Source of the DNA: Gnomoniopsis sp. IMI 355080
Taxonomy: Eukaryota > Ascomycota > Sordariomycetes > Diaporthales > Gnomoniaceae
Assembly: GCA_027946555.1 (NCBI GenBank)
Contig: JAPEVC010000225.1
Span: 1 to 56,661 of the forward strand
DNA: 56,661 nucleotides
Direction: 5' to 3'
Part shown: positions 43,523-53,833 of the stretch, piece by piece
How the letters are laid out: each line of letters opens with the position of its first letter
How positions within the stretch are numbered: position 1 is the stretch's first letter
Made by a program: the position numbers and the translations under genes
The notes under the pieces: model-generated
The model's database searches: none
The model's input: only the letters and a program-made list of their open reading frames with translations
Told to the model about the DNA's origin: nothing

Positions 43523-45679
43523 GATGATTATGTATAGACAGAGTAGGAGGATGTTACCAAGGTGAGAAGAACAGCTACAACGTCAGAAATCCTGAAGGGA
43601 GAGGTGGAACTTTTCAGGCAGATGAGGGGCTTCAAGCGTGGGCACTTTGCTTCTTGATATTTATACGGAGCCGTCGAAACTCTTCGGCAGCCAACTCCAC
43701 CGAACCCGCCAGATCTTGGAATCCCCCATTGCCGATCCTGTGCATCACTCAGGGTCCTCTTGAAGAGCTACTCGTATCCAAAACAGCGTAAATCGATTAG
43801 AGCTTAGGAGAGCTGCATGTGGCATATGCGATGTCGGGGAGCTGTCTGAGACTACTTGAAATGGAAAGTATTTCCTGCTACACTGTTGCACGACTATTGC
43901 TAGATGCATACAGACATGGAGGGGCCCTGAGGGGCAGCTAGTTTGATGTCACCTAAGACAGCTCAGATAGTATAGTTGCTTCTTTTCCGGCGCGGAAAGA
44001 CTTGCCTCGAAAGCGGAGAGACTTTCCTTGCACCTATTCGGACAAAATCCCCGGGTCACTGGTTGTATTAGCCGATTCTGACCTACTACGGTGGAATTCA
44101 AGCGGGATGACGTGGGGATTCCCCACCAGGTATACTGTTGCCCTGCATGAAATGTCCTTCGTCCATCCCTGGCGGGCCTGTCGAGGTGAGAATGTAGTTT
44201 GGTCTATCTTGACAAGTTGCCGTTCCTTCCTCAGTATCTAGGTAGATTCCAACAGAATATAAGATAATTTCACCTGTGCAATGTTATATAAAGTCTGGAT
44301 CGCAAGCAGAGAAAGTTGTTATATGTGCGCAGACTGATTTCACTTTGCTTCGCATACTCGCATATTCTTGCGTAAGGAAAATCTTCCGTTCGACGATTTG
44401 ACTTGGCGGTCAACGAGTCAAAAGTACATGCAGGACTATCATTAATAGGGAGATACTTTTCACAGTATCACTTTGTAGGAAAACCCTGACCTGACCGGCC
44501 CGCTGTGTCCGGGGAAAATCTGGGGTAAAGAATCCGGGGAGTATGGGGAATCTCAATGCTGGGGTGCTCACGTGGGAAAGTGAAACGGGTTGAATACGAT
44601 GCGTTACCTGGAGAGGGTAGTCTCCCATAGTTTTTCAATGCCCGTGGGTCTGACAATCTCAAGGAGCCGTGATTCAAGCCCAGGGCTCAAAGAAAGTACC
44701 TCATCGTACATTGACAAGAAACTGCTTTCATCTTGCAAGAGGTAGGTGACAGGTCATCATACCTCATTCGCATTGCATCCCTGATATGTAAGTCTTCACT
44801 ACAGACGTTGACGTTCAACAAGGCAGCAGGCCAGTGCTGCACATTCCGTGGTATGAGATCAGTTCTTGGGTCCTATGCGCTAAGGTATGAGTTGACAGGG
44901 AATTTCAGTCACACGGGTAACAGTATTGATAGCAATGCCGACGAGCCTTCGCCTTTCATGCCAAAGTGGCTGACGTCCGGTGGCTTATCAAGCGGTGGTC
45001 GACGTATTTATCTTCACGAAATATCAGTGTGAACGAGCAGTGCAGGTGGATGTCAGCGACTCTCCAAGACTCATTACCTACTGCCCAGAAGGCTAGCACG
45101 GCACCATGTCAGGTCCAGCTCTGACTTAGTCCGACAGACTTTGCCAATCATTGATGCTGAGTGTGTTCAATAAGCCAAATGGCCGTAATATTTGGTCAAT
45201 CGCCATAGAGTAGGTTCCATAGGGACTCAAAATTGCAGGTCTGGGTCTCCGCTCTTTCGCGGCGGCCCCAGAGTATCGGCTATTTCTATGGAATCAAGCA
45301 TCAACATGGATTATATGGCTTGCATCAGGGATGGCAAAATACTCCTTCAAGATAATGAGAAATTCCGCACAATTCTGTCTTATGGAGACGTGATCTAGGT
45401 GAGTTTTGCGCAAGCTTCGTTGATCCCAGCCAGCGGTCTCACAAGGCGGAATCCACTTGATGGAAAGCCCCGAGTGGAGTTACGTTCCGAACTGCCGATG
45501 GTTCCGCGCCAGGAGTCTTCAAACTTCAACGGAGTGGAGGATCATAAATGTATGTACGCCTATGTGACGACTGAATTTTATTTCAGACTGTTATAATTCT
45601 CTTTTGACGACTTTCTCACTCACACTTGGGAAACTCCCCTCCCCTCACCTCATTCGACGCATTCAGCACACTTCTTACC
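43523..45679. promoter_or_regulatory. 2.1 kb divergent region with CreA-type site cluster
   Basis: This is the shared upstream region of the Gfo/Idh/MocA and NmrA-like genes. Four SYGGRG matches (the fungal CreA/CRE1 consensus) lie within 56 bp at 44509-44564. Frames here (44733-45032, 45192-45398 and others) show no family. The NmrA frame opens 18 codons upstream at 45626, but that segment looks like leader. Confidence 0.45.
44509..44564 (+). promoter_or_regulatory. Cluster of four CreA-type (SYGGRG) sites
   Basis: CCGGGG at 44509-44514, CTGGGG at 44520-44525, CCGGGG at 44534-44539 and CTGGGG at 44559-44564 all fit SYGGRG in the same orientation. CreA sites act best in close pairs. Binding is inferred from consensus only. 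Confidence 0.35.
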
Positions 45680-46687
45680 ATGGCTCCCCTCCAGGCCTCC
45701 AACATCCTGCTCTTCGGAGCGACAGGCTTCATTGGGCAACACATTACCTCCAGCATCGTCTCTGCACAGCCCGCCTTCAGACACGTGACTATCTTCACGT
45801 CCAAGGAGACGGTGGAGAGTAAGGGCGAGCTGCTAGAGGGATGGACCAAGGCGGGCAATGTGACGGTGGTGACGGGCAGCGTGGACTCAGAAGCGGACGT
45901 GCGCGCAGCTTACAAGGAACACAACATCGACACAGTAGTGTGCGCATTTGGGCGGGGGGCAATCGCGAAGCAGATCGAGCTGATCAAGTGGGCGGACGAG
46001 GATGGTGTCAAGTGGTTTTTCCCAAGCGAGTACGGGACGGGTGAGTGGCACTTCAGAGGCGGCGGACGTAATTGGAATGATCTCTGACAAGACTACACGG
46101 CAGACATCGAGTACGGCCCAAAGAGCAAGGATGAGAAGCCACACCAGCAGAAGCTGGCAGTGCGCAAATTCATTCGCGAGAACGTCAAGCAGCTACAGGT
46201 CACGTATGTCGTCACCGGGCCTTACTTTGAGTCGTGGGTGGGGCGCCTTCCAGGACTCGTCGAGGTGTGCCCGGGGTACGACGCCAAGACCAAGAAGGCG
46301 TTGCTGATCGAGGACGGCGAGGGCCGCGTGGGCTTCACAACGATGCCGGACGTGGGCAAGCTGGTTGTGGCGGCACTGCAGCACCCGGAGGCGGCCGCGG
46401 GCAAGGCGCTCAAGGTGAACTCGTTTGAGGTGACGCCGAAGCAGGTGTTGGCGCAGTATGAGAAGCTCACCGGTGACGGTTGGACGGTGGAATATGTGCC
46501 GCTTTCGAAGGTGGAGGAGGTCGAGAAGAAGTTGTGGGCTGAGGGAAACCCTAAAGCAACTATCATCACGCTGAGGAGGATTTGGGCTGAGGGCGGCACT
46601 CTCTATGAGAAGACAGATAATGCGGCTCTTGGGCTGAAGCCAGAGGATATGGAGTCATTGGAGGCAGTTCTGAAGAGGATATTGTAG
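45680..46687 (+). CDS. NmrA/isoflavone-reductase-like NAD(P)-binding protein
   Basis: Two exons, 45680-46040 and 46104-46687, join across a 63 bp intron (GTGAGT...CAG) to give 314 residues. The nucleotide motif is GATGFIGQH near residues 13-21. Further signs are VTGSVDSEADVRAA, VKWFFPSEYGTD and VTYVVTGPYFESW, which match fungal isoflavone-reductase/NmrA-like oxidoreductases. These are atypical SDR proteins; some reduce aromatic or terpenoid compounds, others only sense NAD(P). The catalytic lysine of true isoflavone reductases would lie in QKLAVRKFIREN. Function is unknown. The start ATG follows a C-rich leader (CTTACC), and the upstream in-frame ATG at 45626 was not preferred because it adds a segment unlike the family. 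Confidence 0.85.
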
Positions 46688-47169
46688 AGGGGTCTGTTTG
46701 CCCAAAAGTCTACTTAGAAGGTGTATATAAAAATTTGGACGATAGGACCTAGGTACCTACCCAGGTACTCAGGTCATTTTCGGGTTGAATAAAATCCCTT
46801 GGGGGGGGGGTTCCCCTTGTTCCTTCCCGGAACGCGGGGATCTAAACGAGGACCCCACCAAGTCGACCCCCTGGCAACCTAGAACGTCAACTACAACCCA
46901 GGTACTACGTTAGTACGTACATCGTCAACGTCCGTATCAACAACATCCTCTACCGCATCGTTTTGTTCTCTTCCAACGAGGAACCCCATCCGATCATCGG
47001 CTTACGAATGTATCCTTCTTGATACTGTGTTCCGCGCCTTCAGCGGACGATATCTCGAGTCCGCTGCTCTCCAAACTTGCTACCCGGACCCATACCAGAG
47101 GCATCATCATCATCATCACCATTATTGTCTCGCCTTCTCCGGATTCGTCTCGACGTTCTGTCCTTTGCC
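46688..47169. promoter_or_regulatory. Upstream region of the MFS transporter
   Basis: TACCTAGGTA-type units lie at 46748-46774, and an uninterrupted run of G lies at about 46800-46810. The rest is the leader of the transporter, including a CAT-rich stretch near 47101-47120. No other feature was seen. Confidence 0.4.
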
Positions 47170-48782
47170 ATGCCTTCTGGCAACGGTGGCTTGGGCGCCC
47201 GTGATGTGTCCCCGTACCTGCTGATCCTGATCTTCATCAGCACTTTCGGTCCTTTCCAGTTCGGATACCATCTGGCATGTTGTTTGCTCCCTATCCCTCT
47301 CCTCCCATTCAACCCGGACTAATCACTGCTCCCCACGCTCTCCAGGCCGAGTTGAACGCCCCCCAAAATGTCATCACATGCGAGGACGACAATGCCAACC
47401 ACAGCGGTACTCTAGCTCGCGCAACCGCTGCCCTTTCAAACTATGCTTTTGGCACCTCGAGCAACGACTGTCGTGGTATACCCATGAACGAGGCATCCTT
47501 CGCCGCGATCTCCTCTGTTTTCACCATAGGTGGCCTGGTTGGAGCCTTGGCTGCTGGTCCTATCACCTCCAAGAAGGGTCGGTGGCTGTCCATGCAGATC
47601 ACCGCCGTCGTCTTCATTATCGGCGCAGCCATCGAGGCTCTTGCTCCTCAGCCATGGGTCCTGGGGTTCGGCCGTTTTGTGTCTGGACTTGGCTCGGGGG
47701 CCAGCACCGTTATCGTACCGCTGTACATTTCCGAAATCGCGCCACCTGCCGAGAGGGGCTTCTTCGGCGCCTTTACTCAGATCAGTTGCAATACGGGAAT
47801 TCTGGTCGCTCAGGTCCTTGGCTATTTCTTGAGCCACGGTGCCGCGTGGCGGTGGATTCTGGGAATCAGTGGTCTCATTGCTTCCGGGCAGTTTATTTTA
47901 ACCTTTTTGGCGCCCGAAAGTCCTGCCTGGCTGGCTACTGCCAAAGGTGACTTCGCAGCAGGTCGAAGGATCCTGCAGCGCATCCGTGGTCCACGCTTCA
48001 ACATCGACGATGAGGTGGCTGTCTGGGGGCCTGGTGGTCCAAAGGTCACCGATCCTAGCGAGGAACAGGGCCTACTCAGCGATGCGCCGACACTTGTTGA
48101 TGCGGAGAGCGAGGACGTCCAGCACATTAGCATCATGCAGGCTCTCCAGGATCCCTTGTACCGGCCTGCTATGATCGTGGTCATGGGTATCATGTTCGCC
48201 CAGCAGCTGTGCGGCATCAATTCCATAGTGATGTACTCTGTGTCGCTGCTCAACGGTTTACTTCCCCTCAGTTCCATCATTCTCACTATCCTGGTCTCGG
48301 TCGTCAACCTTGTCATGACAGCGGCTTGCTCGCCGTTGCCTGATATATGGGGGCGCAAGACCTGCCTGCTCGTTTCCATTATTGGGCAGGGCGCATCTTC
48401 GCTTACCCTTGCCATCTCCATTCTTACGGGCGCAAAGATCGTATCCGCACTGGCGGTGGCCTTCTTCGTGGGCTTCTTTGCCGTCGGTCTGGGCCCCGTG
48501 CCGTTCATCCTCGCTTCAGAGCTGGTGGGCCAGGAGGCCGTCGGTGCGACGCAGAGCTGGTGTCTGGCTACTAACTACACGGCTACCTTCCTTGTGGCGC
48601 AGTTTTTCCCAATCCTGAATACGGCATTGAACAACTGGCTAGGCGGACGCGGAGGATGGGTTTACTTTATCTTCGCGGGATTTGCAGCGCTGTTTGCCCT
48701 GTTCATTGCCACAAAGGTGCCCGAAACCAAGGGAAAGAAGGACGCAGATGAGGTCTGGGGGCGGACTCGACGCTTGGACTAG
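47170..48782 (+). CDS. MFS sugar-type transporter (VPS73-like)
   Basis: Two exons, 47170-47274 and 47346-48782, give 513 residues. The join YHL/AELNAP is typical of this subfamily, and the intron has a GC donor (GCATGT) with a CCAG acceptor. Twelve helices are expected. Sugar-porter signatures are GRFVSGLGSGASTVIVPLYI, PESPAWL, the GRK-type loop DIWGRKT and the terminal PETKGK. A large cytosolic loop (about 245-285) carries acidic residues. It resembles yeast VPS73/YBR241C-type vacuolar or plasma-membrane sugar transporters; substrate and location are not proven. It follows the NmrA-like gene in the same direction and converges on the racemase-like gene. Confidence 0.9.
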
Positions 48783-49038
48783 GCTGGCTGTATGTTAAAG
48801 TTTGGGGGGGCTGGATCCTACGTACCTTGCTGTAGTGACTCCTCTACTACCTAAGTTTATCAAAACCTAGTTGCAAATTCAGGACGGACCCGCGGACACT
48901 CGAGACCTGCGAGCGAATACCACACGGCATTCGCAGATGTCGACTTTTGTGGCCTATGACGCCGAACGCACCTACCGTTCAACCCACAAGCGACGTAACT
49001 CCCTGGCAATTATCCTACACTAATGTGTCTCATAGACC

Positions 49039-49899
49039 TTATGTTGAGAACATCCTCCGATTCCTCACCATGCCCTCCAATACCCCAACTCCCGCCCGCA
49101 CCGGATCAATAATGTACACACCCCTCGCATCCTCCTCGCCATACTCATCCACACAAGCCTGCCGAATGATCTCATCCAGCCCCGCCATGCCAGCACATCC
49201 CATGATCACACAGTCTACGCCACCCGTCCGCAGCAGCCGCCTGGTAGCGTCAGCCAGTTTGGCGTGAATAGTAGCCGGTGGGATGCCGGCCCCGTGGAAG
49301 TCGCCCGCATTCAGACCAGTGGTGAAGACGCCGCGAAACCAGTTGTTAGTACTCGCGGCGTCCTCTGATTGGCCGAGGAATTCTTTGACGGCGGAGGTGA
49401 GATGCGACTCCCAGTACTGACCCGTCGTGACAATGCCCCATCCACCGCCGCCGCTGCCGCCGCTGCTGCTCCTGCGCAATAACGGCAGCGTGGCGGTGAT
49501 GCTGGCTTCGAAGATGCCGGTGACGAGGATGTCCCGGTGCTCAGCGGCAATAGTGTCGACCAGGGTGTGAGAGCTATAGCAAGCGACCAGGACGCCGTTG
49601 TATTGCTTGAGGATCTGGTTCTTGCTGAGATGGGCCCACACGGCCTTTGTGCTGGCTCGAATGTCGGCATCGTCGTTGATGCTGGGGGAATTGTCGCTGT
49701 TGGGGGGCGCGGTGTACATGGTCAGTTCAAGGCCCTATAAATGGGGGCAGACGTCAATATGGGAACTTTGATTTCTGGTATCCAAAAGGTGTCAAATTCG
49801 CAAGTTATTTACGTCTGGTAAACGCATGCTTCTTATGGCCTTCTCCATGCCTTCAGTCATGTCCTCCGAGGTGTTGGGATTAAGCACTAGGAGCCGCAT
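49039..49899 (-). CDS. DCG1-like Asp/Glu/hydantoin racemase
   Basis: Two exons, 49899-49813 and 49734-49039, join across a 78 bp intron (GTAAAT...TAG) to give 260 residues. The N-terminal strand-loop is LLVLNPNTS, the family hallmark. The two catalytic cysteines are in GVLVACYSSHTL and CVIMGCAGM, as expected for a two-base racemase. A GSGGGG linker (about residue 127) looks like a lineage-specific insertion. Fungal members are named after yeast DCG1, which is nitrogen-repressed and lies in the allantoin gene cluster; hydantoin or allantoin-type racemisation is plausible. No targeting signal. It diverges from ARP2. Confidence 0.87.
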
Positions 49900-50413
49900 G
49901 TTGCTGGTCTTGAAATCAGTCAAACTTTTCTGTATCCGTACAAAGGAGAAATTCAAAAGAGATCTGATATAAAGGCAATTCAGGATATCAACACGGTCAT
50001 GAAGTTTTTGGTACGGATATAGTGATAAATGAAACCAAAATACCCCAGACGAGGCGGGGCATTGAATGGTACATGCGCCACAGCAGCCTGCACCCTGATC
50101 CCTGTCTTCCAAGCCACACCCGGCAGTCGGAACCACCCACCCCCCCTTGCATCGTCATCTCCAACAAGGTAAGCTGGAGGGCCGAGCTTGGTTCCTGCCG
50201 GTTGCGCTGACGATGCAGGTGCCCCTAAACAGCACTCCACCACGTCGACCGCCTTAGCACATGCGCCGTCGTTTGCTCAACGACAACGACATCACCGCCC
50301 TCTGCGAGACCTTTTCTCTATGCGACAACCTCTTCCGAGCTTGAATCTTGTCATTCACAGCCAGTCTTTTTTGCGAAAGTAAAAGAATCATTACCTGGAT
50401 CCTGCCGTTCACC
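49900..50413. promoter_or_regulatory. Divergent promoter, racemase-like gene and ARP2
   Basis: This is a 514 bp region between diverging genes. A CCACCCACCCCCCCTTG run lies near 50130-50150. No TATA box is obvious, as expected for a housekeeping gene such as ARP2. Confidence 0.35.
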
Positions 50414-51812
50414 ATGGCGAATCCACCACCCATCGGTATGCCCCTCGTGAGCACCCATCATCGTCACCGTCACCACCACACAACACCCTTCTCTTCAACC
50501 CATTGCCCTGGCCCTCTAGCTTCCATGCCTATCTTGGGCTTCCTTAGCAGCTTGTCACTCTCTAATTCGTTCTCTCCACAGTTCTCGATGGCGGTACCGG
50601 CTTCCTCAAGGTCGGCTACGCAGCCCAAAACTTCCCCGAGTTTCAATACCCCTCCATCGTCGGCACACCGATCCTACGTACTGAGGAGAAGGGCGGTGGC
50701 GGTGACAGCGACATGGTCATCAAGGACATCATGTGTGGCGACGAGGCTGCCGCTGCCCGCACCATGCTGCAGATCAGCTATCCCATGGAGAACGGCATCG
50801 TCAAGAAGTGGGACGACATGCAGCACCTTTGGGACTTTACCTTTAGCGAGAAGCTCAAGGTTGATACGACCGGCCGCAAGATCCTACTGACCGAGCCACC
50901 CATGAACCCGCTGAGAAACCGCGAGAAGATGTGTGAGGTCATGTTTGAGCGTTACCAATTCGGAGGCGTCTATGTGGCCATTCAGGCTGTGCTGGCTTTG
51001 TATGCACAAGGTATGTTCCCATTCTACGAGGCTGCGCTACATCGTCACCGCTTTATACTCAACATTCCTCTTCTCAATCAGGTCTCAGCTCCGGTGTAGT
51101 CGTCGACTCGGGCGACGGCGTAACCCATATTGTCCCTGTCTACGAGTCCGTCGTCCTCAACCACCTCACCCGCCGCCTGGACGTGGCCGGCCGCGACGTC
51201 ACGCGTAACCTGATCGCCCTGCTGCTGCGCCGCGGGTACGCACTCAACCGCACCGCCGACTTCGAAACCGTCCGCCAGATCAAGGAGAAGCTGTGCTACG
51301 TGTCCTACGACCTCGAGCTCGACAAACGCTTGAGCGAGGACACCACGGTGCTGGTCGAGAGCTACACACTGCCCGATGGCCGCGTCATCCGCGTGGGCAG
51401 CGAGCGGTTCGAAGCTCCCGAGTGTCTGTTCCAGCCGCACCTCGTCGATTGCGAGCAGCCCGGTATCGCTGAGTTCCTCTTCAATACCATTCAGGCAGCG
51501 GACGTGGACGTGCGATCAAGCCTGTTCAAGGCGATCGTGCTGTCGGGTGGAAGCAGCATGTACCCTGGCTTGCCGTCGCGGCTGGAGAAGGAGCTCAAGC
51601 AGCTGTGGTTGACGCGGGTGCTGGAAGGCAACCCAGAGCGGCTGAGCAAGTTCAAGGTCAGGATAGAAGACCCGCCACGGCGGCGGCATATGGTATTCTT
51701 GGGCGGTGCGGTGCTGGCCAACATTATGGCGGACAAGGAGAATATGTGGATTTCAAAGCAGGAGTGGGAGGAAGAGGGCACGAGGGCATTGGAGAAGCTG
51801 GGGCCAAGATAA
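50414..51812 (+). CDS. ARP2: Actin-related protein 2 (Arp2/3 complex)
   Basis: Three exons, 50414-50435, 50582-51010 and 51082-51812, give 393 residues, the usual length. The 22 bp first exon encodes MANPPPI and is followed by a 146 bp intron, a typical actin-family gene shape. The nucleotide-binding fold starts VLDGGTGFLKVGYAAQNFP, with the second phosphate loop VVDSGDGVTHIVPVYE and the adenosine motif LSGGSSMYPGLPSRLEKEL. ARP2-specific stretches include SYPMENGIVKKWDDMQHLWD and TEPPMNPLRNREKM. It nucleates branched actin filaments with ARP3, in cortical patches and endocytosis. The gene is core genome and single-copy in fungi, so it anchors the right side of the window. Confidence 0.96.
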
Positions 51813-52657
51813 AACAGACGGTGGATGTGATTTTTAGTAGCATGTGGATTATGAGAAGCCAAGACAAAAAGAAAGAAAGAAAGAAAGAGCAGTTGAGTAT
51901 CATTGGTTTCCCGGTGGTCGGTCTATCGTGAGTGAGGCTCGAGCCGCAGTGTAGTATGCCTAACAGGATCGCACTGCATTATGTAGTCCGGGTGATAGTA
52001 CGTTCCGCTCAGCCGCATTGTGGTTTCCGATGTTGTTAGCGCCAGCTAGGGGATCCTAGTGTGACATACTGTGACCACAGACGCCTGCTTCGGCGGCAAC
52101 AACTTACCAAGGTAAACTTTCACCTAGTTGTGATGTATATTGCATGTCTCTGTCAATCAGCACTCGAGCCAATGCATCACTGCTGTCTGCTCTGCTTACC
52201 ACGTCGACGACCCAATCTGACAGCCGCGAGACATAAGCACACACGGTGCCCGCCGCAACAGGCCCAACACCCCCTTTGCAGTGAGACGCGGTGCGTTGAT
52301 GAGCCTGTCTCAGTGAGACCAAACACAACAATTGCAGCAGAAAGACGCTGTTTAATCAGGGAGCAGATTAATTACAGGTGCATCACATAGGGGCACACAA
52401 CGTCTGCAATCCATCAACAAACCTACGGAATCTCGCCCGTCGAAATAGGGCTTGACAGACACATCTACCTGGAACCCCTATACTCTTTCTCTCTCTAAAC
52501 TCCGTCAGCGCGGACCGACATTCGGTGGACTCGCTTACTATCCGGCATCTACATCGTGCATACCCGGAGCAAGCCTGTCGTTGGTTTGACCATCGATCAT
52601 CAAAGCATCAACAACATCCAGAGTGCTCCAAAATCTCACCGACAGTCTGTCGACAGG

Positions 52658-52714
52658 GTGTGTGTGCGCGCGCGCGCGTGTGTGAGTGAGTGAGTGTGTG
52701 TGTGTATGTGTGTG
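52658..52714. repeat. Alternating GT/GC tract (Z-DNA-prone)
   Basis: The tract is nearly pure purine-pyrimidine alternation: GTGTGTGCGCGCGCGCGTGTG followed by GAGT and GT repeats. Such DNA can adopt the left-handed Z form; whether it does here is unknown. Confidence 0.7.
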
Positions 52715-52806
52715 GGAGGCGATCGACACACACCTGCTCCTCCTTTGCGCATACGGGGATATTACTTACCACACGCGAGCCGACTTTCGCCAAGCAAGGG
52801 GAAGCA

Positions 52807-52902
52807 ATGACCAACCCTTCTTCGTCGTCTGCTTCCCAGGGGTCGAGAAACTCGCACTCGCAATCAGCCTCGCTCAAGAAGAGCGTCCAGGCTGCTTTTG
52901 AA
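52807..52902 (+). other. Possible upstream coding exon
   Basis: An ATG opens a Ser-rich frame (MTNPSSSSASQGSRNSHS, then ASLKKSVQAAFE) that ends exactly at a good donor, G|GTAAGA, in phase 1. The CDK8 acceptor at 54093 has the matching phase, so a long alternative first intron is possible. It could also be a short separate gene or an upstream ORF in the leader. Confidence 0.25.
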
Positions 52903-53621
52903 GGTAAGAAGAGGATGATAAAAGAGCTTCCCTCCTTTCGCGCCGATCTCCTCTCATCCCCTCCCCCATCCCCCTAGATTGCACTTCTCTTCGCTGTGCG
53001 GGAAGAAGGAGAAGGGGGCAATGTGTGAGACTTGGTTTACCTGGACGTTGATCAAACCTTCCTATTTGTGCTCCTATCTGTGCCTGTGTCTTCTTTTTGC
53101 GGTTTATTGCTTGCTTGCCTGCCTGCGCGGGAAGAGACATGGTCAATTCGCCCTGCATATCACTTTATTACTCACTGTGTATGATGGATGAGCTGGTGCC
53201 CGTTCCACAGGCACAAACTGATCTGTCATTCTCGCGGATCACTCTCATACATACGCACCATCCCGCTTTCCAATTTCCTTCACACGCACACAAAAGCACA
53301 GTCAGCGAATCCTTCTCGTCCCGGATTTCTCGTGGGCCTGTCCCTTTTACCCTACCTATAGCTACCCTAACCCAGCGTTTCTTCATTTCTCTATCATCCC
53401 CCCGGTCATCTTCTCCCCCACACACAAGGTGGCGCGCATGTGCTTTCATCTCGCTTTCGGGGAGCCCGGAAGAGGGGCCGATCTCTTGCCCGACAAGACA
53501 GCCTTGCCGAGTGCTCCGGCTCGGATTGCTACCTGCTGGTTCATCAACGGATCATGATCTTCAGTACACGAGCACGTGTTTGACAGTGTTTCCAATTTCT
53601 GTGCCGATTCGGCATATCTTC

Positions 53622-53676
<55 letters not shown>
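53622..53676 (+). repeat. GTT triplet microsatellite
   Basis: About 18 uninterrupted TTG/GTT units lie about 158 bp before the CDK8 start codon, in the probable transcript leader. Confidence 0.85.
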
Positions 53677-53833
53677 CTTCTTCTTTGCTGTTCAGGACAC
53701 TGCATTTTCATTTGGGGCGCGAATCATGTGGTCTGATGTCTAAATTCGCGGGGCGCTCACTCATTTTCCCACCTCCCGTCTCCTGCTACGGCGGTCGCTT
53801 GCTTCCGGCCTCGTCCCCTTCATCATCGACACA

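Larger units (their letters stand above)
51813..53833. other. 2 kb region upstream of CDK8/SSN3 with simple repeats
   Basis: It includes an AAAG repeat at about 51868-51888, an alternating GT/GC tract at 52658-52714, a possible short coding exon at 52807-52902, a long pyrimidine-rich leader, and a GTT triplet array at 53622-53676. Long 5' regions of this kind are usual for fungal regulatory-kinase genes. No RNA gene was seen. Confidence 0.45.

Noticed and set aside
46800..46810. Run of G as a possible assembly join
   Set aside because: Flanking sequence is continuous and ordinary; homopolymers of this length also occur elsewhere in the window.
47822..48508. 228-codon antisense frame in the MFS gene
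   Set aside because: It lies opposite a well-supported transporter and has Met/Thr/Ser-biased shadow composition.
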